Assembly: GCF_923868895.1 (NCBI RefSeq)
Contig: NZ_OV350343.1
Coordinates: 2,604,001-2,668,000, forward strand
Reading direction: 5' to 3'
Source of the DNA: Halomonas sp. TD01
GTDB lineage: Bacteria; Pseudomonadota; Gammaproteobacteria; Pseudomonadales; Halomonadaceae
Length of the DNA: 64,000 nt
Part shown: positions 52,831-61,581 of the stretch, piece after piece
How positions within the stretch are numbered: position 1 is the stretch's first letter
How the letters are laid out: each line of letters begins with the position of its first letter
Made by a program: the position numbers and the translations under genes
The notes under the pieces: generated by a model
The model's input: the letters and a program-made list of their open reading frames with translations, nothing else
Database searches by the model: none
Told to the model about the DNA's origin: nothing

Positions 52831-53478
52831 ATGGAGTTCTTAGTTTTGAGTTTAAAATATAATAAAGAATTTAAGCCACACGATAATTTTCGCTATGAAC
52901 CTGAAGTGATGCTTGGAAAAGTAGAGATGCATGGTGGGGTCAGTTTTGGTTTTTCCAGCTATTTTAATAGCGGTTTTATTAGATCTAGCGTTATGGTGGG
53001 CCGTTACTGTAGTATTGGTCGCAATGTAATTATTGGATCTGGCGCCCATGATTTTGATGCTATTTCTACTAATCCTTTTTTTCAAGTTAATTCAAACCCG
53101 CCAAAAATAAAGTTTTCTGATCCAATAAAAAGAATAAGAGTTGAGATTGAGAATGATGTTTGGATTGGTGATAACTCCTACATTATGTCTGGAGTTAAAA
53201 TTGGTAGTGGCGCAATAATAGCTGCGGGGGCAGTTGTTACAAAAACTGTCCTTCCATATTCTATTTATGCTGGTGTGCCGGCTAGGTGTATTGGTATGAG
53301 GTTTGATGAAGAAACTGTTTCTCGTCTTATTGAAGCTAGTTTCTGGGAAGTCAATCCTGAACTCATTAGGAGAATTGATATCGCCCAGATTGATGAGTTT
53401 ATAGAATCTGTTTTGCTTTTAAGAGCTGATGATAATAACTTCTTTAAGCCATCATACCGACGCTTTGATCAACTCTAA
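52831..53478 (+). CDS. CatB-like hexapeptide acetyltransferase
   Basis: The 215-residue protein has left-handed beta-helix repeats (VMVGRYCSIGRNVIIGSGAH and VWIGDNSYIMSGVKIGSGAI), the catalytic His of GAHDFDAISTNPFF, and the AAGAVVTKTVLPYSIYAGVPAR end block of xenobiotic/sugar acetyltransferases of the NeuD/CatB/VatD type. It would transfer an acetyl group from acetyl-CoA to a sugar of the glycan or its precursor. It lies in the AT-rich island. A short leader frame MKRVLIVRSWSS overlaps its start. Confidence 0.82.
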   Translation: MEFLVLSLKYNKEFKPHDNFRYEPEVMLGKVEMHGGVSFGFSSYFNSGFIRSSVMVGRYCSIGRNVIIGSGAHDFDAISTNPFFQVNSNPPKIKFSDPIKRIRVEIENDVWIGDNSYIMSGVKIGSGAIIAAGAVVTKTVLPYSIYAGVPARCIGMRFDEETVSRLIEASFWEVNPELIRRIDIAQIDEFIESVLLLRADDNNFFKPSYRRFDQL

Positions 53479-54405
53479 CAAGACTAGTTGTTGTCTTTAT
53501 ATTGTTATGAGTGTGTGGCCGCTAAAAATATTTTGCTTGAGTTATATTTTTAAAGTGCGTTAGTGTTGTGCTTTTAAGATGCGTGAAATCATTCATTGAG
53601 TTAAAGGTTGCTATATGGAAGCTATTCAGACAGTAGTTTCAGGTTGTTTTGCTTCACTTGGTTTTGGATTTATGCTAAAAGTTCGAAAGTGGTTTTCTTC
53701 GGGCCTGAGGTTTTTAGCTTTTTGCAAAGTCACTGAGTATCAACAAAAATGAATGATACAAAAAAATTGTTTATGCTGTTTATTGAGCATAATTTTTCGT
53801 TATAGGCCCCTTGAGTTAGTTAAGTAAAATTTTTAGCATGATGAGTGATTCATTATCCAGATAAAATAGCTTTTGTAGATGGATCAAAATGTTTCGCCGA
53901 TACAGCAATTAGTCGGTGATTGCTTGAATTTTAACATGCAAGCATTAATTACGTATGTTTGCATGTTCTCTATATGTTTTGAGAGTTAAGCTTAAGTTAA
54001 ATGGTTTTTATAAGCTAAATTAAATAAATCATTTTTTCGATTTGAATAATTTCCTAATTGATAGAAAAGTTCTTGATTTTTTCTGGTTTTTTAAAATTAT
54101 TCAGTGATTTTAATTAGCGGCAAACAGGTTCTACATTGTGTTGATTATCTCATGTTGATGCTAAAATATTCACTAAATATGAAGTTTTATCTTAACGCCT
54201 GTAGGATTTTCTGAATTATACAGTTTTTATAAAAGGGAGGTGATAAATGCAGGTTTTAATGCGGTTTTTTTTGACATTAAATTTTTGAGGTAAAAGCTCG
54301 CTATATGCAAAAGTGTGTCATTGAGTGAGTATGGTGTAAATTTATGAAAATGTCATGATTGGCCTCTCATGTTGTTTAAAAGAAATTTTATAAGGGTGGT
54401 GTTCC
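53479..54405 (+). other. AT-rich intergenic island of about 930 bases
   Basis: Very AT-rich and without a long reading frame. The only candidates are a 45-codon frame at 53615 and a hairpin (AACATGCAA at 53933 pairing with TTGCATGTT at 53959). No recognisable transposase fragment was seen. The length, composition and position between two accessory genes suggest decayed, transferred DNA. Confidence 0.6.
53615..53752 (+). CDS. Possible 45-residue membrane microprotein or gene remnant
   Basis: ATG at 53615 has AAGG 7 bases upstream and opens MEAIQTVVSGCFASLGFGFM followed by LKVRKWFSSGLRFLAFCKV to a TGA at 53750. It has a hydrophobic Gly-containing N-terminal half and a basic second half. It could be a small membrane protein or the 5' remnant of a lost transporter gene. 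Evidence is only the ribosome site, length and hydrophobicity. Confidence 0.3.
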   Translation: MEAIQTVVSGCFASLGFGFMLKVRKWFSSGLRFLAFCKVTEYQQK

Positions 54406-55287
54406 ATGAATTTTGAAAATTCAATTTTACATTCCGCAAAGGAGCGTTTTTCTCCTGATTTTTTTTTTGAAGGGGAGGGGGTTTCTTTCTTTTATACTTA
54501 TATTCGTAAAAATGCTTCTACTTCTTTTAAAATGCTTTTTAAAGCGCTATATCCTGATGCCTGCCCTGGTGATGTGCCCTCCGTTAGTTGTATGATTAAA
54601 AATGCGCAGGTTAATGATTTAGATCCTAAAGAAATCGACCAGCGCTTCAACTTTAAAGTGTTTGTTTATCGCGACCCTATTGAACGTGTTTTTTCGACAT
54701 ATAAAAATAAGCTGATTCAGAGGGATGGTGCCGAAGACCTACTCAATTTGCTTCAAAAAGTGGTCGGACGAGACCCGGCATTACTGACATTTGACGAGTT
54801 TGTTCATGAGTACGTGGTGCTGCTTGAAACCGAGCGCTGGGAGGAGGTAGACAGTCACCTCTACCCTCAGGTTTGGCATCTGCGGCCAATTACCTACAAC
54901 AAAGTAATTCGTATGGACAACGTTTATAAAGAGATGCAAGAGCTACTACCTAACGAGCTTTGTGATCAGGTGTTTAAGGAACCTTCTAACAGCACCACCA
55001 AGGGCAGTACATCATTGCCTTGGGTCGATTCTGATTGCCCGGCCGTCTACTTTCGCAAGAAATACGCCGAAGGGAAAGCGCTACCATCACTCCGCCAGCT
55101 ACTGACACCTGCCACAGAAGTTCGTTTGAGGGAGTTATACGCAAAAGATTATAAAATGATTGCAATAGTGGAAGGCAAGGCTGCAGTTTCAGTATTACCT
55201 TGTGAACTAAGTTTTAACCTACCAGAGGTGATGGTGGAAGGAGGTTTAGAGATTGCTCTCGGCCTGGATTTTTCATTGCGAGAATAA
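54406..55287 (+). CDS. Sulfotransferase family protein
   Basis: The 293-residue protein matches carbohydrate sulfotransferases that use PAPS. The 5'-phosphosulfate-binding loop is YIRKNASTSFKMLFKAL near 32-48, the 3'-phosphate-binding segment is VFVYRDPIERVFSTYKNKL near 84-102, and DSHLYPQVWHL near 150 matches the family's SHxxPQ region. It should sulfate the capsule glycan or a precursor. AAGGGTGG lies 8 bases before the ATG. The first 230 bases are AT-rich with a ten-T run (codons 18-21), then the composition shifts to GC-richer, so the gene looks mosaic. PAPS synthesis genes are not in the window. Confidence 0.82.
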   Translation: MNFENSILHSAKERFSPDFFFEGEGVSFFYTYIRKNASTSFKMLFKALYPDACPGDVPSVSCMIKNAQVNDLDPKEIDQRFNFKVFVYRDPIERVFSTYKNKLIQRDGAEDLLNLLQKVVGRDPALLTFDEFVHEYVVLLETERWEEVDSHLYPQVWHLRPITYNKVIRMDNVYKEMQELLPNELCDQVFKEPSNSTTKGSTSLPWVDSDCPAVYFRKKYAEGKALPSLRQLLTPATEVRLRELYAKDYKMIAIVEGKAAVSVLPCELSFNLPEVMVEGGLEIALGLDFSLRE

Positions 55288-56070
55288 TGTAATAGCTTTG
55301 CCAAGCTCTGTTCAGGTCATGAGTCATTGATGATAATAACCCTGCCTAGTAAAAGTATGTAAATTCTAGAGTGTAAAATACATTTAGACCGATGTTTTAT
55401 GTTCTAGTTGTTTTTTACATTCCTGTCACTATCAAGTGTGATAGCTAGTCTCATGGCCCAGCGATAACGCTAACAACAGTTGTTAGCATACTATAGGTTT
55501 AGCTATTGGTGCCAAATGTTTTTGGTCAGACTAGAGTGTCGTCAATGAACGAGCAAATAGCCAATTTTCAAGTTTGTCATAATTGATGTCGTGTCTTTGT
55601 CATTTTTTGATTATTCACGGGCGTTTGGGTATCTGTTGCCTCACTACTTCGATTAGCGATTTCAGCCAAGCTGATGCCACTATACAATCAGAGTGCCGAA
55701 GTGAGGCAGAACATATTCAGGATTACATGCAGCAGTTATAGAAGCGCGAGCATGCATCCGGTTGTCTGGCTGCGCTCATATTATCAACAGCCAGTTTCCA
55801 AGATGCGTTGGCCGTTGTCGTTTGCCTAATACTCCTAAAAGCGGTCGGGTATACTACAATACGCCATCGTTAATCGTGCTAGTGAGCAAACGTCTCAAAA
55901 CTTGTTTATGTTAGAGTGCTCAGTAAAGCGACCTTTGATTTTTCCGTAATCGAACTTTGCTACTTCATCCAGCCGTTAGAAACACTAAGGCTTGGTTGAG
56001 AATTCTCAAAACGAGCGCTATGCGTTAAATTCTGTTATCCATATAGATAAATCAACCAGCGAGACGCCCC
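55288..56070 (+). other. Intergenic region of about 780 bases without a credible gene
   Basis: No frame with a start and coding-like content was found. A long imperfect inverted repeat is present (TTGCCTCACTACTTCG near 55640 and CGAAGTGAGGCA near 55697). It may hold decayed sequence and the promoter of the MEKDLV-wecB-wecC group, but no convincing -35/-10 pair was seen. Confidence 0.5.
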
Positions 56071-56361
56071 ATGGAAAAAGACCTCGTTAAACGCGCCCAC
56101 GATGCTTTCAATCATGGTGACTACCAAGATGCGATAACGCTATATCAGCAGGCGGCCTATCAATATGGTCAAAGTCTGTTTGATGTTAATATCAGGATTT
56201 GTGAGCAACGATTACAAAAGCCCGGCCAGCTAATGAAAAGGGTTCCTAAAAGCTCGGATGCCATTCCTGTTGCTCAGCAGTTGGCTGAAACCCAGGAACT
56301 ATTAGAGTACTACTATCGCCGTTGTCAGGAACTGGAATACCGCTTGAACGACGCAGGCTAA
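56071..56361 (+). CDS. Small TPR-like/coiled-coil protein, MEKDLV family (copy 2)
   Basis: The 96-residue protein starts MEKDLVKRAHDAFNHGDYQD and continues AITLYQQAAYQYGQSLFDVN, parallel to the protein encoded at 49014, with a Cys at a matching place (RICEQRLQ) and a different, shorter helical C-terminus (ETQELLEYYYRRCQELEYRL). One TPR-like hairpin plus a helix is the whole protein. Function unknown. It lies 105 bases upstream of wecB. The two copies share the N-terminal half only, which suggests a common docking part with varied tails. Confidence 0.75.
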   Translation: MEKDLVKRAHDAFNHGDYQDAITLYQQAAYQYGQSLFDVNIRICEQRLQKPGQLMKRVPKSSDAIPVAQQLAETQELLEYYYRRCQELEYRLNDAG

Positions 56362-56465
56362 ACGTGGCGAGTAAAAATCGGTAAGCTGCGTCTTTACAAA
56401 GCATGACGTCACAGGCTCGGCGTTCCGGTCGTACGCTGGTCCGATAACTGAAAAGAAGGCAAGGA

Positions 56466-57584
56466 ATGAAAGTACTCACTGTATTCGGTACACGCCCAGA
56501 AGCCATTAAGATGGCACCGCTTGCATTGCAGCTAGCCAAGGATGAGCGTTTTGATGCCCGTGTTTGTGTTACCGCTCAGCATCGTGAAATGCTGGATCAA
56601 GTGCTCGCCTTATTCGAACTTACCCCTGAATATGACCTGGACATTATGAAGCCAGGGCAGGATCTCAACGACGTTACCTGCGGCATTCTGCAAGGGCTCA
56701 AACCGGTACTAGAAGATTTCAAACCTGATATCGTTCTTGTGCATGGCGACACTGCTACTACTTTTGCGACCACTCTAGCGTGTTATTACCAACAGATTCC
56801 GGTAGGGCATGTTGAAGCAGGCCTGCGCACCGGCAACCTTTATTCACCCTGGCCGGAAGAGGGCAACCGTAAGCTTACTGGCGCGCTGGCGGCGGTTCAC
56901 TTTGCTCCCACGGCTACCTCGCAACAAAATTTACTTAATGAAGGTGTTGCCCCGGCCACTATTCACGTAACCGGCAATACCGTGATTGATGCGCTGCTTG
57001 AAGTTGCCCATAAGCTAGAAACCAATCAGACGCTAGCGGCAGAACAGGCCAAGCGCTTCCCGATGCTGGATGAAAGCAAGCGTCTTATCTTGGTGACAGG
57101 GCACCGCCGAGAGAGCTTTGGTGGCGGTTTTGAACGTATCTGTCAAGCCCTAGCCGATACCGCTGAGCGCCATCCAGATACCCAGATTCTTTATCCGGTA
57201 CACCTTAACCCCAACGTCCGCGAGCCGGTTAATCGCCTGTTGGCCAGGGTAGGTAACGTTCATCTGATTGAGCCGCAGGACTATCTGCCGTTTGTCTATC
57301 TGATGAATCGCGCTCACATTATCCTCACAGATTCTGGTGGCATTCAGGAAGAAGCACCTTCGCTGGGCAAGCCCGTACTGGTTATGCGTGACACTACTGA
57401 ACGCCCCGAAGCCGTTGAAGCAGGTACCGTTAAACTGGTAGGAACCGATGTAGCGACTATTACCAGCGAGCTAACTCGGTTGCTAACCGATAACAACGCA
57501 TACACTGCCATGAGCTACGCTCACAACCCCTACGGGGACGGCAAAGCCTGCGAACGAATCCGCGACGTTCTGGCTCGCTCATAA
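56466..57584 (+). CDS. wecB: UDP-N-acetylglucosamine 2-epimerase (non-hydrolysing)
   Basis: WecB interconverts UDP-GlcNAc and UDP-ManNAc. The 372-residue protein starts [20 protein letters not shown], and has [37 protein letters not shown], the [21 protein letters not shown] block and [21 protein letters not shown]. All are diagnostic of the family. AAGGA precedes the ATG. With the following wecC it supplies UDP-ManNAcA for the glycan. Confidence 0.96.
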   Translation: MKVLTVFGTRPEAIKMAPLALQLAKDERFDARVCVTAQHREMLDQVLALFELTPEYDLDIMKPGQDLNDVTCGILQGLKPVLEDFKPDIVLVHGDTATTFATTLACYYQQIPVGHVEAGLRTGNLYSPWPEEGNRKLTGALAAVHFAPTATSQQNLLNEGVAPATIHVTGNTVIDALLEVAHKLETNQTLAAEQAKRFPMLDESKRLILVTGHRRESFGGGFERICQALADTAERHPDTQILYPVHLNPNVREPVNRLLARVGNVHLIEPQDYLPFVYLMNRAHIILTDSGGIQEEAPSLGKPVLVMRDTTERPEAVEAGTVKLVGTDVATITSELTRLLTDNNAYTAMSYAHNPYGDGKACERIRDVLARS

Positions 57585-57613
57585 GCTGAAGACTTCTTGC
57601 CACTGGTGAACAC

Positions 57614-57738
57614 TTTTTTGCCACGGATGCATACGGAAAAGCACAGATAAAACGATTAAACCCAAGATCTTTTTGGTTTTTCTTTTGTCTTTTTGCTTTT
57701 GACCTTATCCGTGACTATCCGTGTTCATCCGTGGCTAA
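57614..57738 (+). repeat. CACGGAT inverted-repeat element before wecC
   Basis: Left arm TTTTTTGCCACGGATGCATA then CGGAAAAGCACAGATAAAA and right arm TTATCCGTGACTATCCGTG then TTCATCCGTGGCTAA face each other across a T-rich loop of about 50 bases. It is a diverged relative of the element at 42901. Confidence 0.83.
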
Positions 57739-57777
57739 CTAATATTTATTTGTGGCCTTTTACTTAAGGAATGCAAC

Positions 57778-59058
57778 ATGCAATTCGACACTATCTCCAT
57801 GATCGGCCTGGGCTATATTGGCCTGCCTACCGCCGCTGTTTTCGCCTCACGTAAGCAGAATGTTATCGGCGTTGACGTTAATCAACATGCTGTCGACACC
57901 ATCAATAATGGTGAAATCCACATTGTTGAACCGGAGCTGGATATTATTGTTCACGCGGCTGTAAAAGAAGGCTACCTGCGTGCGACCACCACGCCAGAAC
58001 CTGCCGATGCCTTTCTAGTTGCTGTACCCACCCCGTTTCATACCGATGAAAACGGCCAAAACCACAAAGCAGATTTAAGCTATATCGAAGCCGCCAGCAA
58101 AGCCGTGGCCAAAGTTCTTAAGCCTGGAAACCTAGTGGTACTGGAATCCACCAGCCCCGTGGGCGCTACCGAGCAAATGGCTGCCTGGTTAGCCGAAGCT
58201 CGCCCGGATCTGACCTTCCCGCAAACCCACGGTGAGGCGTCAGATATCCGCATTGCTCACTGCCCAGAACGGGTATTGCCCGGCCACGTTATCCGTGAAC
58301 TAGTTGAAAACGACCGTGTGATTGGCGGCATGACTGCCAAGTGCGCGGAAGTAGCCAGCGAACTCTATAAAATCGTGGTAGAAGGCGACTGCGTGACCAC
58401 TACTGCCCGCACCGCAGAAATGGCCAAGCTCACCGAAAACAGCTTTCGCGATGTGAATATTGCCTTTGCTAATGAGCTTTCCACCATTTGCCATGAGCTT
58501 GATATTAATGTCTGGGAATTGATCGCTCTGGCCAACCGACACCCACGCGTCAATATCCTAACACCAGGTGCCGGTGTTGGTGGCCACTGCATCGCTGTAG
58601 ACCCCTGGTTCATCGTAGATTCTTGCCCGGAGCAAGCAAAAATTATCCGCGCCGCTCGCGAGGTTAACGATGACAAACCTTTGTGGGTGCTGGGCCGCGT
58701 GAAAGAAGCGCTAGAGTACTACCACCAGCAACACCCCGATGCCAAACGCAGCGACCTTACCGTGGCTTGCCTAGGTGTGGCCTTCAAGCCAGACATCGAC
58801 GACCTGCGTGAAAGCCCCGCATTAGGTATTGCTCAGCAAGTGCAACAGCTAGGCTGCCGCCTACAAGTGGTTGAACCCAATATCAAATCACTGCCAAAAA
58901 CACTGCAAGGTGAGAACACCACATTGGTCACGTTGGAAGAAGCACTTGCCCAAGCGGACGTGGTCTGTGTGCTCGTCAAGCACAAGCCGTTTATCGCTGA
59001 TGCTGAGAATGTACGTGCTAAAGAAAGCGTCATCGATGCGGTGGGCTTGTTAGGGTAA
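57778..59058 (+). CDS. wecC: UDP-N-acetyl-D-mannosamine dehydrogenase
   Basis: WecC oxidises UDP-ManNAc to UDP-ManNAcA with NAD. The 426-residue protein has MIGLGYIGLPTAAVFASR at 8-25, VPTPFHTDENGQNHKADLSY near 81, LESTSPVGATEQM, a KLTENSFRDVNIAFANEL block and the catalytic Cys271 in GVGGHCIAVDPWF. The PVGATEQ and HCIAVDPWF details fit the WecC rather than the UDP-glucose dehydrogenase subgroup. AAGGA lies 9 bases before the ATG. It follows wecB, separated by the repeat element. Confidence 0.94.
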   Translation: MQFDTISMIGLGYIGLPTAAVFASRKQNVIGVDVNQHAVDTINNGEIHIVEPELDIIVHAAVKEGYLRATTTPEPADAFLVAVPTPFHTDENGQNHKADLSYIEAASKAVAKVLKPGNLVVLESTSPVGATEQMAAWLAEARPDLTFPQTHGEASDIRIAHCPERVLPGHVIRELVENDRVIGGMTAKCAEVASELYKIVVEGDCVTTTARTAEMAKLTENSFRDVNIAFANELSTICHELDINVWELIALANRHPRVNILTPGAGVGGHCIAVDPWFIVDSCPEQAKIIRAAREVNDDKPLWVLGRVKEALEYYHQQHPDAKRSDLTVACLGVAFKPDIDDLRESPALGIAQQVQQLGCRLQVVEPNIKSLPKTLQGENTTLVTLEEALAQADVVCVLVKHKPFIADAENVRAKESVIDAVGLLG

Positions 59059-59060
59059 TC

Positions 59061-59090
59061 TACTCACTCCTAGCTTCTCACCACTCACAG
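59061..59090 (+). repeat. Short CTCAC-type repeat after wecC
   Basis: TACTCACTCCTAGCTTCTCA then CCACTCACAG repeats the CTCAC-containing units seen at other junctions of the locus, in the same orientation. Confidence 0.6.
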
Positions 59091-59105
59091 ACCTTGAAGA
59101 GACCT

Positions 59106-61430
59106 ATGGATGATCTTCTCAAACACGCCCAACAGTTGGCCCATCAGGCTTCTACGCCGATTATCCACTCGATAGAAGGGCGCGTGGCGTTTCTCATTAA
59201 TCAAGCGCCGGGAAGCACTAACGGCTCTCATCGGCTGGCGGAAGCGCTTAACCAGCAGGGTGTTGACACTCTATGCATGATTCGCCCTGATTGGACAGGG
59301 GATGATAATGCTGAGGGTGAATCTTATATACCACCAGAGACTACTATCGACGGTGTTCGTTATTTGTATTCTCCTTTGCACCAAAATGCTCAAGGCGATG
59401 AGCGAGCTACGCTGGAAGCAGTGGTTCAGCAACTTATCAAGCTATTGCGCATTTATCGCCCTTCAGCGGTGCTGGCGGAAACAGCTGGGGTGGGGCTTCC
59501 GGCGTGGGTAGCAGCTGCGCGCCTAGAGATAGCATTTTATGGAGTAGCTGAACGCGCTAGCCATTGTGATGACGTTGAAAATGGCAAAAGCAGTAACAGT
59601 CATTATCCTACTAATCCTGAAGGCGTGGCATCCAAAACGTTCGTCGAAGAACGCGCGCTCAAGCTTTACGGCGTCGATAGAGTTCAAGAAATATATAAGG
59701 CATTGAACACTTATGGTGACAATCAGGGCGTCGTATCGACGGCCGCCATTAAGACGTGTCATGAATCATACAATGTTTTAACACTGCTGGACGAGGCCTC
59801 TGAGCGCTGCTTTAAGCACGTGTTTAATTTTATTCCAGCAGATGCTTTGTCTTGGGAACAGCAGCTCGACCAGCAGTCCATAGATATTGTGTTTGTGGGA
59901 AGTGTGTTGCCTAACAGAAATTCAGCTTGGCATTACGGTAAGAAGGACATAAACGGAGCGATTGCTGCTCCGTTTAAAGCGTTATTGCTGGCATGTAAGG
60001 AAAAGCGAATTCCAACTGTTTTTTGGAATAAAGATGACCCTGTCAATTACGACATGTTTATTGATGCGGCCAAGTTGTTTGATTATGTGTTTACGGTAGA
60101 TGAGTCGGTTATAAATCGGTATAAACAAGATGTTGGCCATGGCCGTGTCTATTTTTTGAAGCTTGCGGTGCAAGAAGCGTTGTATTTTCCTCAGTTGCAG
60201 GGTGAAAAAAACGGACGGCTGGCATTTTCCGATAGCTGGAGCAGTAAAGATACCCCTGTGCGTGCCGATCATCTGGAAATGCTTTTCGATTATCCTGCGG
60301 AAAAAGGAATTCTGGATATTTATGGTGGGCATTCGCTACCAGGTAAATATAAGCAGTCCATATTTCCCTCTGCAAGCCTCGATGATATTAACGAAAAAAT
60401 ATATAAAAAATACAGTGTGATGGTTAATGCCAATACAGCGGGCTGTTCTAGTCCGCTACTGGTAGAGAAATTCTATGAGTCATTAGGTTGTGCGGTACCT
60501 ATTGTGTCTCCACCGGTAAGCTCTCTAGACCATGAGCTGGCTGATATCGTCCAGGTCGTCAATAGTAGACAGGAGGCGCAGGACAAAATTGACAGTCTGC
60601 TTGAAGATGATATTTATGCATTAAAAGTGGCCGCTCAGGGGGTAAGGCTTGTCCATTCCAAGAATACATTTCGTCACAGGTTTGCAGAGCTGCTTAGCAA
60701 GGTAGTGGAAAGTAAATCCATCTCTTTGCTGAATGACGAAACGTTAACCGTAACGGCAGTGTGCGTTTCAAAGAGGCCCTGGCTGATTCCCAGAGTAGCT
60801 GAAATGCTTAATACTCAAAATGGTGTCAATGTTAAGGTTATCTACGTGGCCCATGGTGAAGGCGCTGACGAAAAAGATGTTCTCGATGCCTTCGAAGGCG
60901 TTGAGAGTTGCCGTTTTATGCGTATTACCGGTGAAGATAAAGTGCTGGCAGACGGTCTTAACTTAGCGCTAGATAGCTGTGAAACTGACGTTATCGCGAA
61001 GATAGATGACGACGACTATTATGGCCCTAATTACCTTTTAGATGCTTGTTTGGCTCTGCAGTATTCCGGTGCTGCGCTGGTTGGGAAAACAAGTTTCTTC
61101 TGCTACGTAGAAAGTACCAATGATTTTGCGTTGAGATTTTCTGGCAAGCACTATCGCTATTTCAAGCATGTTCAAGGGGGTACGCTGATATGGAGCCGCA
61201 AAAAAACAGGTAACCTGACGTTTAATCGAGTGAGGCAGGGCACGGATTCTTTATTTCTTAAAGACTTATTAGCAAAAGGTTGCGAGATTTACTCCTCTGA
61301 CCCATTCAATTTTATACATGTTCGTTATGCAAACGCTCATGATCATACATGGGCTATTAGTGATGATAAATTTCTTGAAGCTGCGAAGAAATTAGACAAA
61401 GGTCTTCAGTTTTCATTGGCGTTTAATTAG
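59106..61430 (+). CDS. Multidomain glycosyltransferase (GT4-like, CgeB-like, GT2)
   Basis: The 774-residue protein shows three parts. Residues 1-240 resemble the acceptor half of a GT4 enzyme (GRVAFLINQAPGSTNGSHRL, then VDTLCMIRPDW). Residues about 255-530 resemble CgeB-type GT-B proteins (VFVGSVLPNRNSAWHYG, PTVFWNKDDPVNYDMFIDAA, VMVNANTAGCSSPLLVEKFYE). Residues about 545-774 are a GT2-like GT-A domain with VTAVCVSKRPWLIPRVAEML and the metal-binding IAKIDDDDYYGPNYL near 630. Such fusions make several linkages of a repeat unit. I chose ATG 59106, with AAGAGA 5 bases upstream, over TTG 59094. The N-terminal part parallels that of the next gene. Confidence 0.8.
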   Translation: MDDLLKHAQQLAHQASTPIIHSIEGRVAFLINQAPGSTNGSHRLAEALNQQGVDTLCMIRPDWTGDDNAEGESYIPPETTIDGVRYLYSPLHQNAQGDERATLEAVVQQLIKLLRIYRPSAVLAETAGVGLPAWVAAARLEIAFYGVAERASHCDDVENGKSSNSHYPTNPEGVASKTFVEERALKLYGVDRVQEIYKALNTYGDNQGVVSTAAIKTCHESYNVLTLLDEASERCFKHVFNFIPADALSWEQQLDQQSIDIVFVGSVLPNRNSAWHYGKKDINGAIAAPFKALLLACKEKRIPTVFWNKDDPVNYDMFIDAAKLFDYVFTVDESVINRYKQDVGHGRVYFLKLAVQEALYFPQLQGEKNGRLAFSDSWSSKDTPVRADHLEMLFDYPAEKGILDIYGGHSLPGKYKQSIFPSASLDDINEKIYKKYSVMVNANTAGCSSPLLVEKFYESLGCAVPIVSPPVSSLDHELADIVQVVNSRQEAQDKIDSLLEDDIYALKVAAQGVRLVHSKNTFRHRFAELLSKVVESKSISLLNDETLTVTAVCVSKRPWLIPRVAEMLNTQNGVNVKVIYVAHGEGADEKDVLDAFEGVESCRFMRITGEDKVLADGLNLALDSCETDVIAKIDDDDYYGPNYLLDACLALQYSGAALVGKTSFFCYVESTNDFALRFSGKHYRYFKHVQGGTLIWSRKKTGNLTFNRVRQGTDSLFLKDLLAKGCEIYSSDPFNFIHVRYANAHDHTWAISDDKFLEAAKKLDKGLQFSLAFN

Positions 61431-61581
61431 TTGTTGGCAAGGTGGATTTTTAATTAATGCTTAAGTCGCTTTATTGTTGCTAAATTTGCCTTTTGTTTTT
61501 CCTTGTCTTTTTATGTTTATAACTGAACAGCATTTAATATATTGCTATTGTTAATAAATTTCACTTTTTACTAGGTATTAC

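Noticed and set aside
55640-55710. Insertion sequence remnant suggested by the GCCTCACT / AGTGAGGC inverted repeat
   Set aside because: The repeats are only about 55 bases apart, contain no transposase fragment in any frame I read, and show no target duplication.
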